This document shows positions 35,133-43,112 of a DNA stretch of 64,000 bases, piece by piece. The translations under genes were made by a program, and so were the position numbers. The stretch is taken from NCBI GenBank assembly GCA_963840835.1, contig CAWJAM010000016.1, positions 1 to 64,000 on the forward strand, given 5' to 3'. The DNA is from Rubrobacter_D sp963840835 (GTDB lineage Bacteria > Actinomycetota > Rubrobacteria > Rubrobacterales > Rubrobacteraceae). The notes under the pieces are model-generated. The model worked only from the letters and a program-made list of their open reading frames with translations. It was not told the origin of the DNA and made no database searches. The first letter of the stretch is position 1; the number at the start of each line of letters is the position of its first letter.

Positions 35133-36527
35133 CTAATCGCGTCGTGCCGGTTCCTGCGGCAATTGGACCGTGAAGCGGGTCTCACCAGGTCTTGAGGCTA
35201 CGGAAACCACGCCACCATGGCCGGCCACCACGCGCCTGACTATATCCAATCCGAGACCGGTACCCTCTCCGACCTCCTTAGTGGTAAAGAACGGGTCGAA
35301 GATGTGATCCTGGATCTCGGGCGGAATGCCGGGGCCGTCGTCGACGATCTGCACGGTCACCCGATCTCCGTCGCGTAAGGCCCGCACCACGATCCGCCCT
35401 CGGCCACCCAGGGCGTCCGCCGCGTTGTCTATGAGGTTGGTCCATATCTGGTTGAGCTCGCCGGCGTTGGCCCATATCTTCGGCAAATCTTCCTCGTACT
35501 CCCTCTCCACGCTAGCACCCTTCAGCTTGTGGTTGAGGATGGTGAGCGTGTCTTCCAGGCCTTCTCGCACGTCGGTTTCGGCGTACGCTGTCTGGTCCAT
35601 AGACGTGTAAACTTTCATAGCCCCGACCAGCTCTGAGATCCTGGCGACGCTGCTCCCGACCTCATCGCTAAGGTCGGCCGACTCCAGCGTCGACGCCAGC
35701 CACTCCAAAACGCCCACGAGCGACTGGTCGTTACCCAACTCGGCGGCCAACTCTTTCAGGCGCCCGGTATCCAGACCTGCGGCGCCCAGGATCGGCGCGA
35801 GATCCCAGGCCTCTGAGAATCCCCTCTCCTCCAACCAGTCGGCGACCTCCTCTTCCCGGTCGCTCTGCGAGAGCGGATCGAGAGCCTCGACTCCGCCTGT
35901 GGTCGCCTCACCGAGCAACCTGACTAGCGCTCCTCGCTGCCCGGGGGAGAGGCGCCAGGCATGCTCGAGGGCGAGAAGTTGCGCCTCGAGGGTCACCTCG
36001 CGCAGTCTCACTACCGCGCGCCTTGCCGCGGCGGCTGGGTTGTTCAGCTCGTGGGCAAGCCCGGCCGAGAGTTTGCCCAGGGCCGCCATCTTCTCTTGTT
36101 CGATGCGCTTGCGCCTGCGCATCTCCTGCTCAAGGGCGGATTGAACCACCTCCAGGTTGTCCGCCTCACTCCATTCTTCGGCGATCTTGCCGCCGGAAAT
36201 GCGATGGATGTGGATGCCCGAATAGTTCGTCTCCTCACCAGTCGGGTCGGCTCCCAAGAATTTGCCCCGGTGAACGCTGGTTCCCGTGAACCTGCTCGCC
36301 ACCATGTCGCCCTCGGCGATCTGGGCCTCGACGGTGAAGCCGGTGTTGGGGTACACGGAGAGCATGTCTGCAAGCGAGCGCTTGTAGTCCTCGCGGCTCG
36401 GCTTCTGACCCGGCAGGAGGCTGCGGTCGACGAAGTCCGGGGACATCAGCTCGTCGAGCGTCTCCATGTCGCCTCCCGCCTGCGCCTCCAGAAAACGGCG
36501 AGCCAACTCCTTGTTTTCTTCCGACAC
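35133..36527 (-). CDS. SnoaL-domain histidine kinase
   Basis: 464 aa from GTG 36527 (GAGGAAGGAAGCG upstream). Residues 1-130 form a SnoaL-like/ester-cyclase domain: ENKELARRFLEAQAGGDMET, DFVDRSLLPG, SLADMLSVYPNTGFTVEAQI and GIHIHRISGGKIAEEWSEAD. After a charged linker helix (EQEMRRRKRIEQEKMAALGK) comes the H-box LSAGLAHELNNPAAAARRAV with the phospho-His. The catalytic ATPase domain has NLIDNAADAL (N box), VDDGPGIPPEIQDHIFDPFF (G1/F), and GTGLGLDIVRRVV (G2). No membrane segment, so it is a soluble kinase that may sense a small hydrophobic molecule or redox state through the SnoaL cavity. It diverges from a relic of a response-regulator/reductase fusion. Confidence 0.9.
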   Translation of the reverse strand: MSEENKELARRFLEAQAGGDMETLDELMSPDFVDRSLLPGQKPSREDYKRSLADMLSVYPNTGFTVEAQIAEGDMVASRFTGTSVHRGKFLGADPTGEETNYSGIHIHRISGGKIAEEWSEADNLEVVQSALEQEMRRRKRIEQEKMAALGKLSAGLAHELNNPAAAARRAVVRLREVTLEAQLLALEHAWRLSPGQRGALVRLLGEATTGGVEALDPLSQSDREEEVADWLEERGFSEAWDLAPILGAAGLDTGRLKELAAELGNDQSLVGVLEWLASTLESADLSDEVGSSVARISELVGAMKVYTSMDQTAYAETDVREGLEDTLTILNHKLKGASVEREYEEDLPKIWANAGELNQIWTNLIDNAADALGGRGRIVVRALRDGDRVTVQIVDDGPGIPPEIQDHIFDPFFTTKEVGEGTGLGLDIVRRVVAGHGGVVSVASRPGETRFTVQLPQEPARRD

Positions 36528-36873
36528 CGCTTCCTTCCTCGTTGTCGGTGTATTGCCGGGCACGCGTATCATCCTACAAAGCCGACCAGAACGCATCGTG
36601 CAAGCAAGTTAGCAATTTCGGGGCGTGTGTTCGACCCCGCGACGCGCGAGACCCGGTTCTCCATCGCGCCTGTGCTCGACCCGTTTTTCGATGGGCTTCT
36701 GCGCACCCAGCACATGCGGGGGAGTCCTCCGACCAACCTAAATAACACTTAACACAAAGATTACCTATTTGGGGGATGCGGCGAACGTCGTCGAGGGCGA
36801 TCCTGTCCCCTCAGGCAACTTCGCAAGGGTCGAACCATGATGCCAGCATCCTTGGTCGCCACAGAGGTGGACG
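36528..36873. other. Region between divergent genes
   Basis: About 345 bases between the kinase start and the recognisable part of the regulator relic. It presumably contained both promoters and the receiver-domain start of the relic. No intact frame of family type is visible. Confidence 0.4.
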
Positions 36874-37134
36874 CTCTACCCCGTGGCCAAGCGGTTGCTC
36901 CTCATCGACCCGATGGACGGAGCCTCGTTTGTGGAGGCGTCCCGGGCCATGGCGCTAGGGCGTATCGACTACGTGGAGTACAAGCCGGGGCCGCCCCCGA
37001 ACGAACGCTTCCACGAGGTCGTTACGGGTTTTCTCAGGGAGTGGACGAGGCCCTACCGATGGGAGGCGAACGCGGTAGTACGTATCGTGGGGGGGTCGGC
37101 TCAAAGCCACAAGGTTCGCTCCTCGGCGCATCCG
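36874..37134 (+). pseudogene. Fragment of a response-regulator/FAD-dependent reductase fusion
   Basis: The frame reads LYPVAKRLLLIDPMDGASFV, EASRAMALGRIDYVEYKPGP and PPNERFHEVVTGFLREWTRP. It continues YRWEANAVVRIVGG and stops resembling the family after SAQSHKVR. This is the linker between the receiver domain and the thioredoxin-reductase-like part of the fused regulators that often stand next to soluble kinases of the adjacent type. Both ends are gone. The pairing with the SnoaL kinase is from memory of gene neighbourhoods, so it is an inference. Confidence 0.6.
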
Positions 37135-37440
37135 CCTCCGGTTAGGGATCCTACATCTTGTGGTGCTGGATCGATATGCGGCAATCGTAAATGCTCAACT
37201 GCGACGCTAGAGACTGTGGGTTCGGAGCAGGCATTTCTCCTTGGTGGGTTTGCACTCACCGGTGAGAGGGACATTGACCCCCTAGCCCACAGTAGCTCAG
37301 GTCGATGCCTTTGGCGGAGTAGCAGTCAATGCTGCCGACCACGCATGTACTGCAACCGGGCTAGTACAACCTCGTACGCAGTGGACAAACAGCCTTGCCC
37401 GAAGTGCCGAAAATCCCATTGATAAGCGCTATTTCCGGAT
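37135..37440. other. Unassigned stretch, no gene seen
   Basis: About 305 bases before junction copy E. The frame stays open for part of it but no family-like sequence is recognisable. Confidence 0.35.
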
Positions 37441-37518
37441 GCAGTAGGACGGGATAGAACGTACGCAAGCAAACTCGTAAAGAGATGAGGTCAGCGGTTC
37501 GAGTCCGCTCGTCGGCTC
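37441..37518 (+). repeat. tRNA-derived integration junction, copy E
   Basis: AAACTCGTAAAGAGATGAGGTC is followed by AGCGG-TTCGAGT-CCGCT and CGTCGGC. The leader to the left has diverged and the TGACACCA boxes are not visible. Two bases to its right lies the stop codon (TTA, 37520-37522) of the minus-strand PEP-synthase-like gene. The sequence behind (ATAGATAAGCCGAATA) resembles that behind copy F (TTAGATAAGGCGAATA). Confidence 0.7.
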
Positions 37519-37519
37519 C

Positions 37520-38404
37520 TTATTTTTCCCATAGATAAGCCGAATAATCGAGATGGGAGAGAGCCCTCGTGATACCGCGAGTGCCTTTCTTCATCGCACT
37601 CGTCACCGCACGGCGCTGCAGCAGATAGAGTGTGCCGCCCGCGAATGCCCACTCGAGATCCTGAGCGCCGCCGAAGGCTTTCTCGCACCTCATCGCCAGC
37701 GCGTGCAGCTCGCGAAGCTGCTTGTCACCGAGGCAGAGTGCACGTACGAGCTCGGCAGGAACTTCAGCTTCCCGCGTTCCACCCTCCGGCAGGACGCGAA
37801 CCTCAATGTCCTTCGTGCCGGGCGTGCGCTCGAGCACCCTCCCCTCGCGGCTCAGACGGAAGTGATCCGGCGTAACCAGTCCTGCCACCACCGATTCGCC
37901 TAGCCCCCAATTGGCCTCGATCACAATCTCATCGGCGCCGTCAAACGGATTCCGGGTGAACAGGACGCCCGCGCAATCGGCGACCACCAGCTCCTGAACT
38001 ACGACCCCTATCCGCGGCTCGCTCGGTAGCCGCAGGCGCTGCCGGTAGGCTAGGGCCGACCCAGAGTACGCCGATTTCCAGATCGCGCCCACCGCATCGG
38101 TCAGGGCCGGCGGCGATGGTCGGATATTCAGGCACGTCAGGTGCTGACCGGCGAAGCTCGCCGTTTCGGAGTCCTCGCCCACGGCCGACGAGCGAACAGC
38201 GACGGGACCGTCTAGAGTGGCGCAGACCTCCGCCAGCTCGCGGATCGCGGTCGGGTGGCCGGCGGATACCGCGTCAACAAACCCGAACGACAATGCCACG
38301 CCGCCCGGAACGGGTAGGCCGGCGCGGATCGCCGCCGCCAGCTGCGCCGCTTTTCCGCCGTACGCCGACTCGTCAACGCTCTCGACCAGCGCGATCGGTC
38401 TCAT
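37520..38404 (-). CDS. PEP-synthase-like ATP-binding subunit (split phosphotransferase, beta)
   Basis: 294 aa. ATP-grasp domain of pyruvate-phosphate-dikinase type only: GGKAAQLAAAIRAGLPVPGG, VAVRSSAVGEDSETASFAGQ, GVVVQELVVADCAGVLFTRN and EIVIEANWGLGESVVAGLVT, ending DLEWAFAGGTLYLLQRR. Its ATG overlaps the stop of the upstream gene (ATGA at 38404-38401), so the two are translationally coupled. The phospho-His domain is on the partner protein, as in the alpha/beta phenylphosphate synthase of anaerobic phenol degraders or in a divided rifampicin-phosphotransferase-like enzyme. The C-terminus runs right up to junction copy E. Confidence 0.85.
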   Translation of the reverse strand: MRPIALVESVDESAYGGKAAQLAAAIRAGLPVPGGVALSFGFVDAVSAGHPTAIRELAEVCATLDGPVAVRSSAVGEDSETASFAGQHLTCLNIRPSPPALTDAVGAIWKSAYSGSALAYRQRLRLPSEPRIGVVVQELVVADCAGVLFTRNPFDGADEIVIEANWGLGESVVAGLVTPDHFRLSREGRVLERTPGTKDIEVRVLPEGGTREAEVPAELVRALCLGDKQLRELHALAMRCEKAFGGAQDLEWAFAGGTLYLLQRRAVTSAMKKGTRGITRALSHLDYSAYLWEK

Positions 38405-40098
38405 GCCACGATCGCCGCTTCGCCGGCCTCGCCGTCCACGCGCACCCGCGCGCTGTCCGGAATGCGAGTGGTTGCGTCGGTGCAGCCCACGACCGCCGGG
38501 ATGCCGTACTCGCGCGACACGATGGCCGCGTGCGACAGGAGCCCGCCACGATCCGTCACAATCGCGCCGAGCAGCGGTAGCACCGTATTGAAAGCGGCGG
38601 TCGTTGCCTTGGTGACGAGGATGTCGCCTTTCTTGATGTGGGCAAAGTCCTGCGTGCTGCGGACGAGGCGCGCTGAGCCTTCGTAGACGCCGGGGCTTAC
38701 CCCGAGGCCATAAACCTTCCGCGCCTCGCTGCGCGCCTCCGGTGCCATGAAGAGGGCCTCTATGGCCGCACCTAAGGCTCGCTCCATACGCGCCGCGGCG
38801 GGCGGCAGCCACTCGGCGGGCAGGGGCGGACCGGGCTCGGCCCCGAGCATCGGAGGCGCGTCGACGAAGCTGACCTCCGCGCGGTAGCGCGCACGTTGCG
38901 CCAGCTCTTCGGCAGATGGGCCGTCGTCGTGCTGGATCAGAGAGCGCATCTCGTCGTATCCGGCCTCGACGAGGTGGGTGGGATACGCAATGCGTCCGTT
39001 CTCGGCCAGGGGCTTGCCAGCCGCGAGGATAGCGCGGCGCGTGAGCCCCTCGGCCCAAAGATCGCAGAAGAGCCCCCGCTCGTCGCGCAGCCGGTACATG
39101 GTACGCGCTTCGGCGAGAAGCTCGTCGAAGGCGCTACGATGGGGCTTCGGCACGCCGTCCCGCGCCTCAGCGGTGCGCCGCGCGAGCACGTCTCTCATAG
39201 GTCCAACGTTTACCCCTTCCACGGCGCTGCGAATCGCGCCGAGCAGAACCTCCGGCATCTCCAGTACGTAGGGCTCGCCGACGTCCTCGCCGTTGACGGG
39301 ACGGTAGCCGACGAATCGGAGGTAGGCAGAGAGCGCCGTGCTGATTTCACCGGACAGTTCGCTCAGGGAAGCGAGAACGTCGCCGGCCGGATTGGGGGAG
39401 GCGATTAGCGCGTGTGCCCTGGAGTCGGCCCGAATGGCCCGCGCAAGGCGGTCGAGTTCGTCAGCGGATCCTCGGGAGATGGGCGTGGCGCCTTGCAGGA
39501 GGCCTAAGAACTCTATAGCGGAGCGTCCGGTCCATTGCTGCGCGTGCACGAAAAAGTCGCCAACCGGCAGCAGTGCCGGCACGTTGTAGAGGTGGTGCAA
39601 GTAGATCTGGTGCTTGAGGTTTTCCCGGCATCGATCTAGGTGCGCTAAGAGCTCCTCGGTCGTCAGCGTCGATGGATCGACCGCTTGCAGCTGGAGATGG
39701 TCGCGGATCGCCGCAGGCTTCGTCTGCTCATCCCAGACTTGCAGGTCCTCGCGCCACAGCTTGCGCTCGACGGCCATGGCGCTCGTTTTCAGGCGCTCGG
39801 AGAGCTCCGGATCGGTGCGCCTGAGCTCGTCCCAGACGTGCTTCGGTGGGTGGCCGACCGCATCCTTGGACGCGCCTACCGGCCGCGGGCAGTAGTAGGG
39901 GAAGCCGTTGACGAACTCACAATCGAGGTAGTCGAGGAGAAGCCCGTAGCGCTTCAAGGATTCCCCGAATCCGCGAACGAACTGCTCGGGGAAGACCTCG
40001 GCCTGGAAGCGGGTCAGCGGTCGTGTCCAGTGGGTGTCGTCGAGGGACCAGGATCCCGGCCCAGGGGGCTCAAACTTCAGTTCCGTCACAGCGCTCAT
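38401..40098 (-). CDS. PEP-synthase-like subunit with mobile phospho-His domain (alpha)
   Basis: 565 aa, GGAGGAGTAAC upstream. The long N-terminal helical part (1-440) contains RFQAEVFPEQFVRGFGESLK, EFVNGFPYYCPRP and HLHHLYNVPALLPVG-like blocks, the arrangement of the substrate-binding module of phosphotransferases related to PEP synthase. The last 110 residues form the swivelling domain: VSPGVYEGSARLVRSTQDFA, DILVTKATTAAFNTVLPLLG, and DRGGLLSHAAIVSREYGIPA with the phosphorylated His in LSHAAI. The C-terminal PEP/pyruvate barrel of PPDK is absent. Size matches the 70-kDa subunit of phenylphosphate synthase. The acceptor substrate is unknown. Confidence 0.85.
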   Translation of the reverse strand: MSAVTELKFEPPGPGSWSLDDTHWTRPLTRFQAEVFPEQFVRGFGESLKRYGLLLDYLDCEFVNGFPYYCPRPVGASKDAVGHPPKHVWDELRRTDPELSERLKTSAMAVERKLWREDLQVWDEQTKPAAIRDHLQLQAVDPSTLTTEELLAHLDRCRENLKHQIYLHHLYNVPALLPVGDFFVHAQQWTGRSAIEFLGLLQGATPISRGSADELDRLARAIRADSRAHALIASPNPAGDVLASLSELSGEISTALSAYLRFVGYRPVNGEDVGEPYVLEMPEVLLGAIRSAVEGVNVGPMRDVLARRTAEARDGVPKPHRSAFDELLAEARTMYRLRDERGLFCDLWAEGLTRRAILAAGKPLAENGRIAYPTHLVEAGYDEMRSLIQHDDGPSAEELAQRARYRAEVSFVDAPPMLGAEPGPPLPAEWLPPAAARMERALGAAIEALFMAPEARSEARKVYGLGVSPGVYEGSARLVRSTQDFAHIKKGDILVTKATTAAFNTVLPLLGAIVTDRGGLLSHAAIVSREYGIPAVVGCTDATTRIPDSARVRVDGEAGEAAIVA

Positions 40099-40179
40099 AG
40101 TTACTCCTCCTTTGCTCTTCCCTCTCGCTGCTTGAGCGTATGGTGTCCCCTCACCCCTGCTGTTCCGGTTACTACTAAG

Positions 40180-40848
40180 TCATGCTAAATCCTCCTTTTC
40201 GCTGCTCGAGTGTCCGGTGATCTCCTTCATGCTGTTCGGGTACTTACGAAGCTCGTCGACCAGGATGCGTATCGCCCAGGCGACCGCCTCCCCGGCCTGC
40301 TCGCCCGTGAGGTTCCAGTTAACGCGCATCATCTCCCACGCTCCGCTGTTCATGAGAACGCGCACCACCGCGCACGCGCGTCGCGCGTCGAGTGGGTCGA
40401 GTCGCGCGGTCACGTCTTCCATCGCCTTCTCGACCAGCTTGTCTCGACGACGCCTCGTGTCTTGGTGGATCTGTCGATGAACCCTCGAGAGCAGCCGGGC
40501 ACGTACCAGGGGCTCCTTCTCGTCAAGGTACGCGAAGAATCGCGGCATGTACTCCGTGAATTCGTCGATGCTCTCTGGCACCTCGCTGAGCTTTAGCTTC
40601 CGGTCGACCCAATCCGTGAGCTCCTGCATCAACGCTTCCTTGGTCGAGAAATGGCGGTAGATCGTGGGCACGGAGACGCGCGCCCGCTGAGCCGCGCGGG
40701 GAAGCGAGAGCTCCTCAAGCCCCTCTTCGAGGAGCTGCTCGGCAGCCGCCTCGAGGATCCGCTCGCGGGTTTGCTCCATCTGCTCGGCACGAAGCGGGCT
40801 GTTGTAGGTGCGGGTCGCGCCCTTGTTCGGCTCATTCATGCTATTCAT
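40180..40848 (-). CDS. TetR-family regulator
   Basis: 222 aa. The HTH is clear near residues 25-70: QTRERILEAAAEQLLEEGLE, ELSLPRAAQRARVSVPTIYR and HFSTKEALMQELT. The C-terminal ligand domain is helical (TARLDPLDARRACAVVRVLM, WEMMRVNWNLTGEQAGEAVA). It is the first gene of a same-strand group with the two phosphotransferase subunits (82 bases apart), so it probably represses its own operon. A perfect palindrome lies just before its start. The ligand may be the aromatic or drug-like substrate of the phosphotransferase. Confidence 0.9.
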   Translation of the reverse strand: MNSMNEPNKGATRTYNSPLRAEQMEQTRERILEAAAEQLLEEGLEELSLPRAAQRARVSVPTIYRHFSTKEALMQELTDWVDRKLKLSEVPESIDEFTEYMPRFFAYLDEKEPLVRARLLSRVHRQIHQDTRRRRDKLVEKAMEDVTARLDPLDARRACAVVRVLMNSGAWEMMRVNWNLTGEQAGEAVAWAIRILVDELRKYPNSMKEITGHSSSEKEDLA

Positions 40849-40856
40849 TTTCTAAT

Positions 40857-40884
40857 TGTATTATCATAAATATTATCATGATAA
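40857..40884 (-). promoter_or_regulatory. Palindromic operator and AT-rich promoter before TetR
   Basis: TTATCATGATAA (40873-40884) is a perfect 12-base palindrome; a half-site copy TTATCATAA lies at 40861-40869. The whole segment 40845-40905 is much richer in A/T than the surroundings. Position 25 bases before the TetR start fits autoregulation and would also affect the divergent truncated MFS gene. Confidence 0.6.
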
Positions 40885-40922
40885 CCAAATTAACATGAAT
40901 ATCGGGACCTGTCAAGATCTCT

Positions 40923-41672
40923 CAAGAGAATTGGCCAGCTGTCTGGCGGCTGCTGGGCGTGCCACTCGTGCTGGCACCGGCGCTCGGCCTACTAGCGGTC
41001 GGAACGAGCCTCGCGTTGGTCCTGCACACTGGCCGTTCCCCGAAGCCGGTGTTGAACCTCGCGCTGTTTCGAGCGCGAGGTTTCACACCCGCCGTCACCA
41101 CCGTGCTGTTGAGCAACCTCACCATGTATACCCTGCTGCTATCCCTGCCGGTGTTTCTGATTGGGTGGGGCAACTGGGTCGACGAGCATGTCGGCCTCCT
41201 GTTGGCTGGGCTCTCGCTACCTATGGTCTTCTTCTCGCCGCTGGGCGGCCGGCTCTCCGACCGCAGTGGACGGCGCCTCCCGGCAATCTTGGGGACAGTC
41301 CTGATCGCGCTAGGCACGCTCCCCTTCCTCGCTATCGCTCCGTTCTGGTCTTGGTCGGTCTATCTGGCCCCGCTGGTTCTGCTGGGCATCGGTTCAGGGC
41401 TCTCGATGGCCTCGATGCAGGCTACCGCAATCGAAACTGTGTCACTGGGTCAGGCCGGGCAGGCAGCGGGTCTCTTCGCGACGATGCGGTACCTGGGGAG
41501 CATCCTCGGCTCGTCGGTTATGGCAGCGGTGCTAAGCGGATCGACACCGTCGGTTGACAACTTCCGTGTCCTTTATGCTGCGTTGTTCCTCTCCGCCTGT
41601 GGCGCCAGCATCACAGCCTGGGGCCTGCCGACGTGGATCAGGGGAGCCGGCCGCAGCGAAACCGGACCTTAA
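40923..41672 (+). pseudogene. C-terminal half of a DHA2-type MFS transporter
   Basis: The frame begins without a start as WPAVWRLLGVPLVLAPALGL and continues through six to seven membrane helices: TPAVTTVLLSNLTMYTLLLS, GLLLAGLSLPMVFFSPLGGR with the loop motif GGRLSDRSGRR, LAPLVLLGIGSGLSMASMQA and AAGLFATMRYLGSILGSSVM. The first half of the usual 14-helix protein is missing; the AT-rich TetR promoter occupies its place. ATG 40959 could start a shortened protein, but it would lack the proton-coupling helices. It may once have exported a drug together with the neighbouring phosphotransferase. Confidence 0.78.
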
Positions 41673-41736
41673 TCCTCTTAAGGGTGAATAGGCGTGTTTA
41701 AAATCATCAATTGCGAACCATCAGCAGGATACCAGT
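41673..41736. repeat. Fragment of the CTATTCACC repeat (minus strand)
   Basis: AAGGGTGAATAGGCG (41681-41695) is the complement of the repeat's first bases. It lies directly before junction copy F. Confidence 0.35.
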
Positions 41737-41906
41737 TGACACCACTCTGACACCACCGGGAACGCAACATAGTGCAACGCAGGGCAGGCAGATAAAAGTA
41801 AGCTGCTTATCTATGCGGGTTTTGTATCACTGCGCAAATCCCTGCAACACCCTAATTATCACTCGTAATGAGGAGAGGTCAGCGGTTCGAGTCCGCTCGT
41901 CGGCTC
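41737..41906 (+). repeat. tRNA-derived integration junction, copy F (best preserved)
   Basis: Two perfect TGACACCA boxes (41737-41744 and 41748-41755) are 11 bases apart. The leader GGGAACGCAACATAGTGCAACG...CTGCTTATCTATGCGGGTTT...CCCTGCAACACCC follows. The tRNA part ATCACTCGTAATGAGGAGAGGTC, T-arm AGCGG-TTCGAGT-CCGCT and acceptor CGTCGGC close the unit. It is the clearest example of the full unit in the window. Confidence 0.8.
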
Positions 41907-42357
41907 TTTCTAAACCGCTTAGATAAGGCGAATACTCCTGGTAGAAGGCATTCCTTTGCCTCAGACTACGAGACTTCTGACACCACTGAGCGCACGAGGT
42001 CCTCGTTGACTCACCTTTGGTCATCCCTTAAACGGGCGGTGTGCAATGACTTCCGACTGTGCACGCAAAGCGGCGTCGAGAAGCTGGTGCACCTGACGCT
42101 GGACACTATGAGCGGCGCGCTCAAAGTGGCCTCCTTGTGGCCTCTGGACGTTCCTAACTAGCGATGGTCGCCGAAGCGCGCCCCAAGGGACAGGGTAGCG
42201 ACCGGGTCCTGAGCGTGGTGGAGGATCCATGTTGGCGAACGCAGCGTCCCCTGTTGGTGGCTCCTCCGTCGCCCTGTCCAATACCGATTAGGGGTTCCAT
42301 ATATCATTGTGGTGTACACCATGCGCGAGGCGCGCGGATAGGAGATACTCACCGAGT
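41907..42357. other. Gene-free stretch
   Basis: About 450 bases. Short open frames on both strands have no recognisable content. GGATAGGAGATAC (42335-42347) is the probable ribosome site of the next gene. Confidence 0.4.
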
Positions 42358-42975
42358 ATGGAACATTGGCACGGTTTCGTGACGGCCCGCAGCATCGCGC
42401 AGATACACGAGACGACGATCACGGATGTCACGTCGGACCTCGCCGCCCACTTCGTCACGGTCCCGGCGCGTTCGCTCGGAGGTAGCTCCTACCAGTTTCA
42501 GGGCTCGGAGGGGCCCCTCGAAAAGTTGGGGCTGTTGCCTATCGCGGACGTGCCGTTCGGCGGCGTAGCTCGCAGCCTGGCCGCGTGCCTGGTCTCCGAT
42601 GACGTTGAGACGTTTGTTCAAAAATTTCATCAAGGCTTTGAAGAAGAGACCAGTCACTCCAGCGTGCACCTACCCGAGCCATTCGTGTTCGCAGAGTACC
42701 TCACGTTCGCCAGGGTCGTCCCGTTCGAGCAGCCTTCTCTCTCGGCCGATTCCCTGGGCAATATCCTGACGGCGCAGGTCCACGGTGAAGCAGGCTACAT
42801 GTACCATGAACTGACACGAACCCCGGTTTTGGCCGTCTCGATCCCGGCCGGCATGGTGGTCTGTGGTTCGGCGCCGGGGATGATAAGAGCCCTCGGATCG
42901 GGCCTCAGACAACGGCTCCTGGATCTGGTGAAAAGCCGCTTCGGCGAACTCCAGGAAAGAGACGAGACCCCCTAA
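42358..42975 (+). CDS. Hypothetical soluble protein
   Basis: 205 aa from ATG 42358 (AGGAGATA about 10 bases upstream). No signal peptide or membrane helix. It is a balanced, folded-looking sequence with VTVPARSLGGSSYQF, LPEPFVFAEYLTFARVVPFE, LTAQVHGEAGYMYHELTRTP and AGMVVCGSAPGMIRALGSGL. There are five His residues but no familiar motif. It stands just right of junction copy F, alone in its direction, and the coding frame is clean, unlike many neighbours. I do not recognise the family. Confidence 0.55.
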   Translation: MEHWHGFVTARSIAQIHETTITDVTSDLAAHFVTVPARSLGGSSYQFQGSEGPLEKLGLLPIADVPFGGVARSLAACLVSDDVETFVQKFHQGFEEETSHSSVHLPEPFVFAEYLTFARVVPFEQPSLSADSLGNILTAQVHGEAGYMYHELTRTPVLAVSIPAGMVVCGSAPGMIRALGSGLRQRLLDLVKSRFGELQERDETP

Positions 42976-43112
42976 AGACCGGACCGGGAACGGCTTGTGA
43001 AGCGTTCAGGAGGTCGAGGCTTCACATCATCCCGTCTTTCGCATTTACACTACGAGACGGATGCACGATCTGCGCCTTACTTGCCAAGCTTTGAGTGCCA
43101 GTTTGCGGCCTG
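42976..43112. other. Short gap between convergent genes
   Basis: Converging ends of the hypothetical gene and the LysR gene. GGGGTCTTTAGG-like text gives no strong hairpin. Confidence 0.3.
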
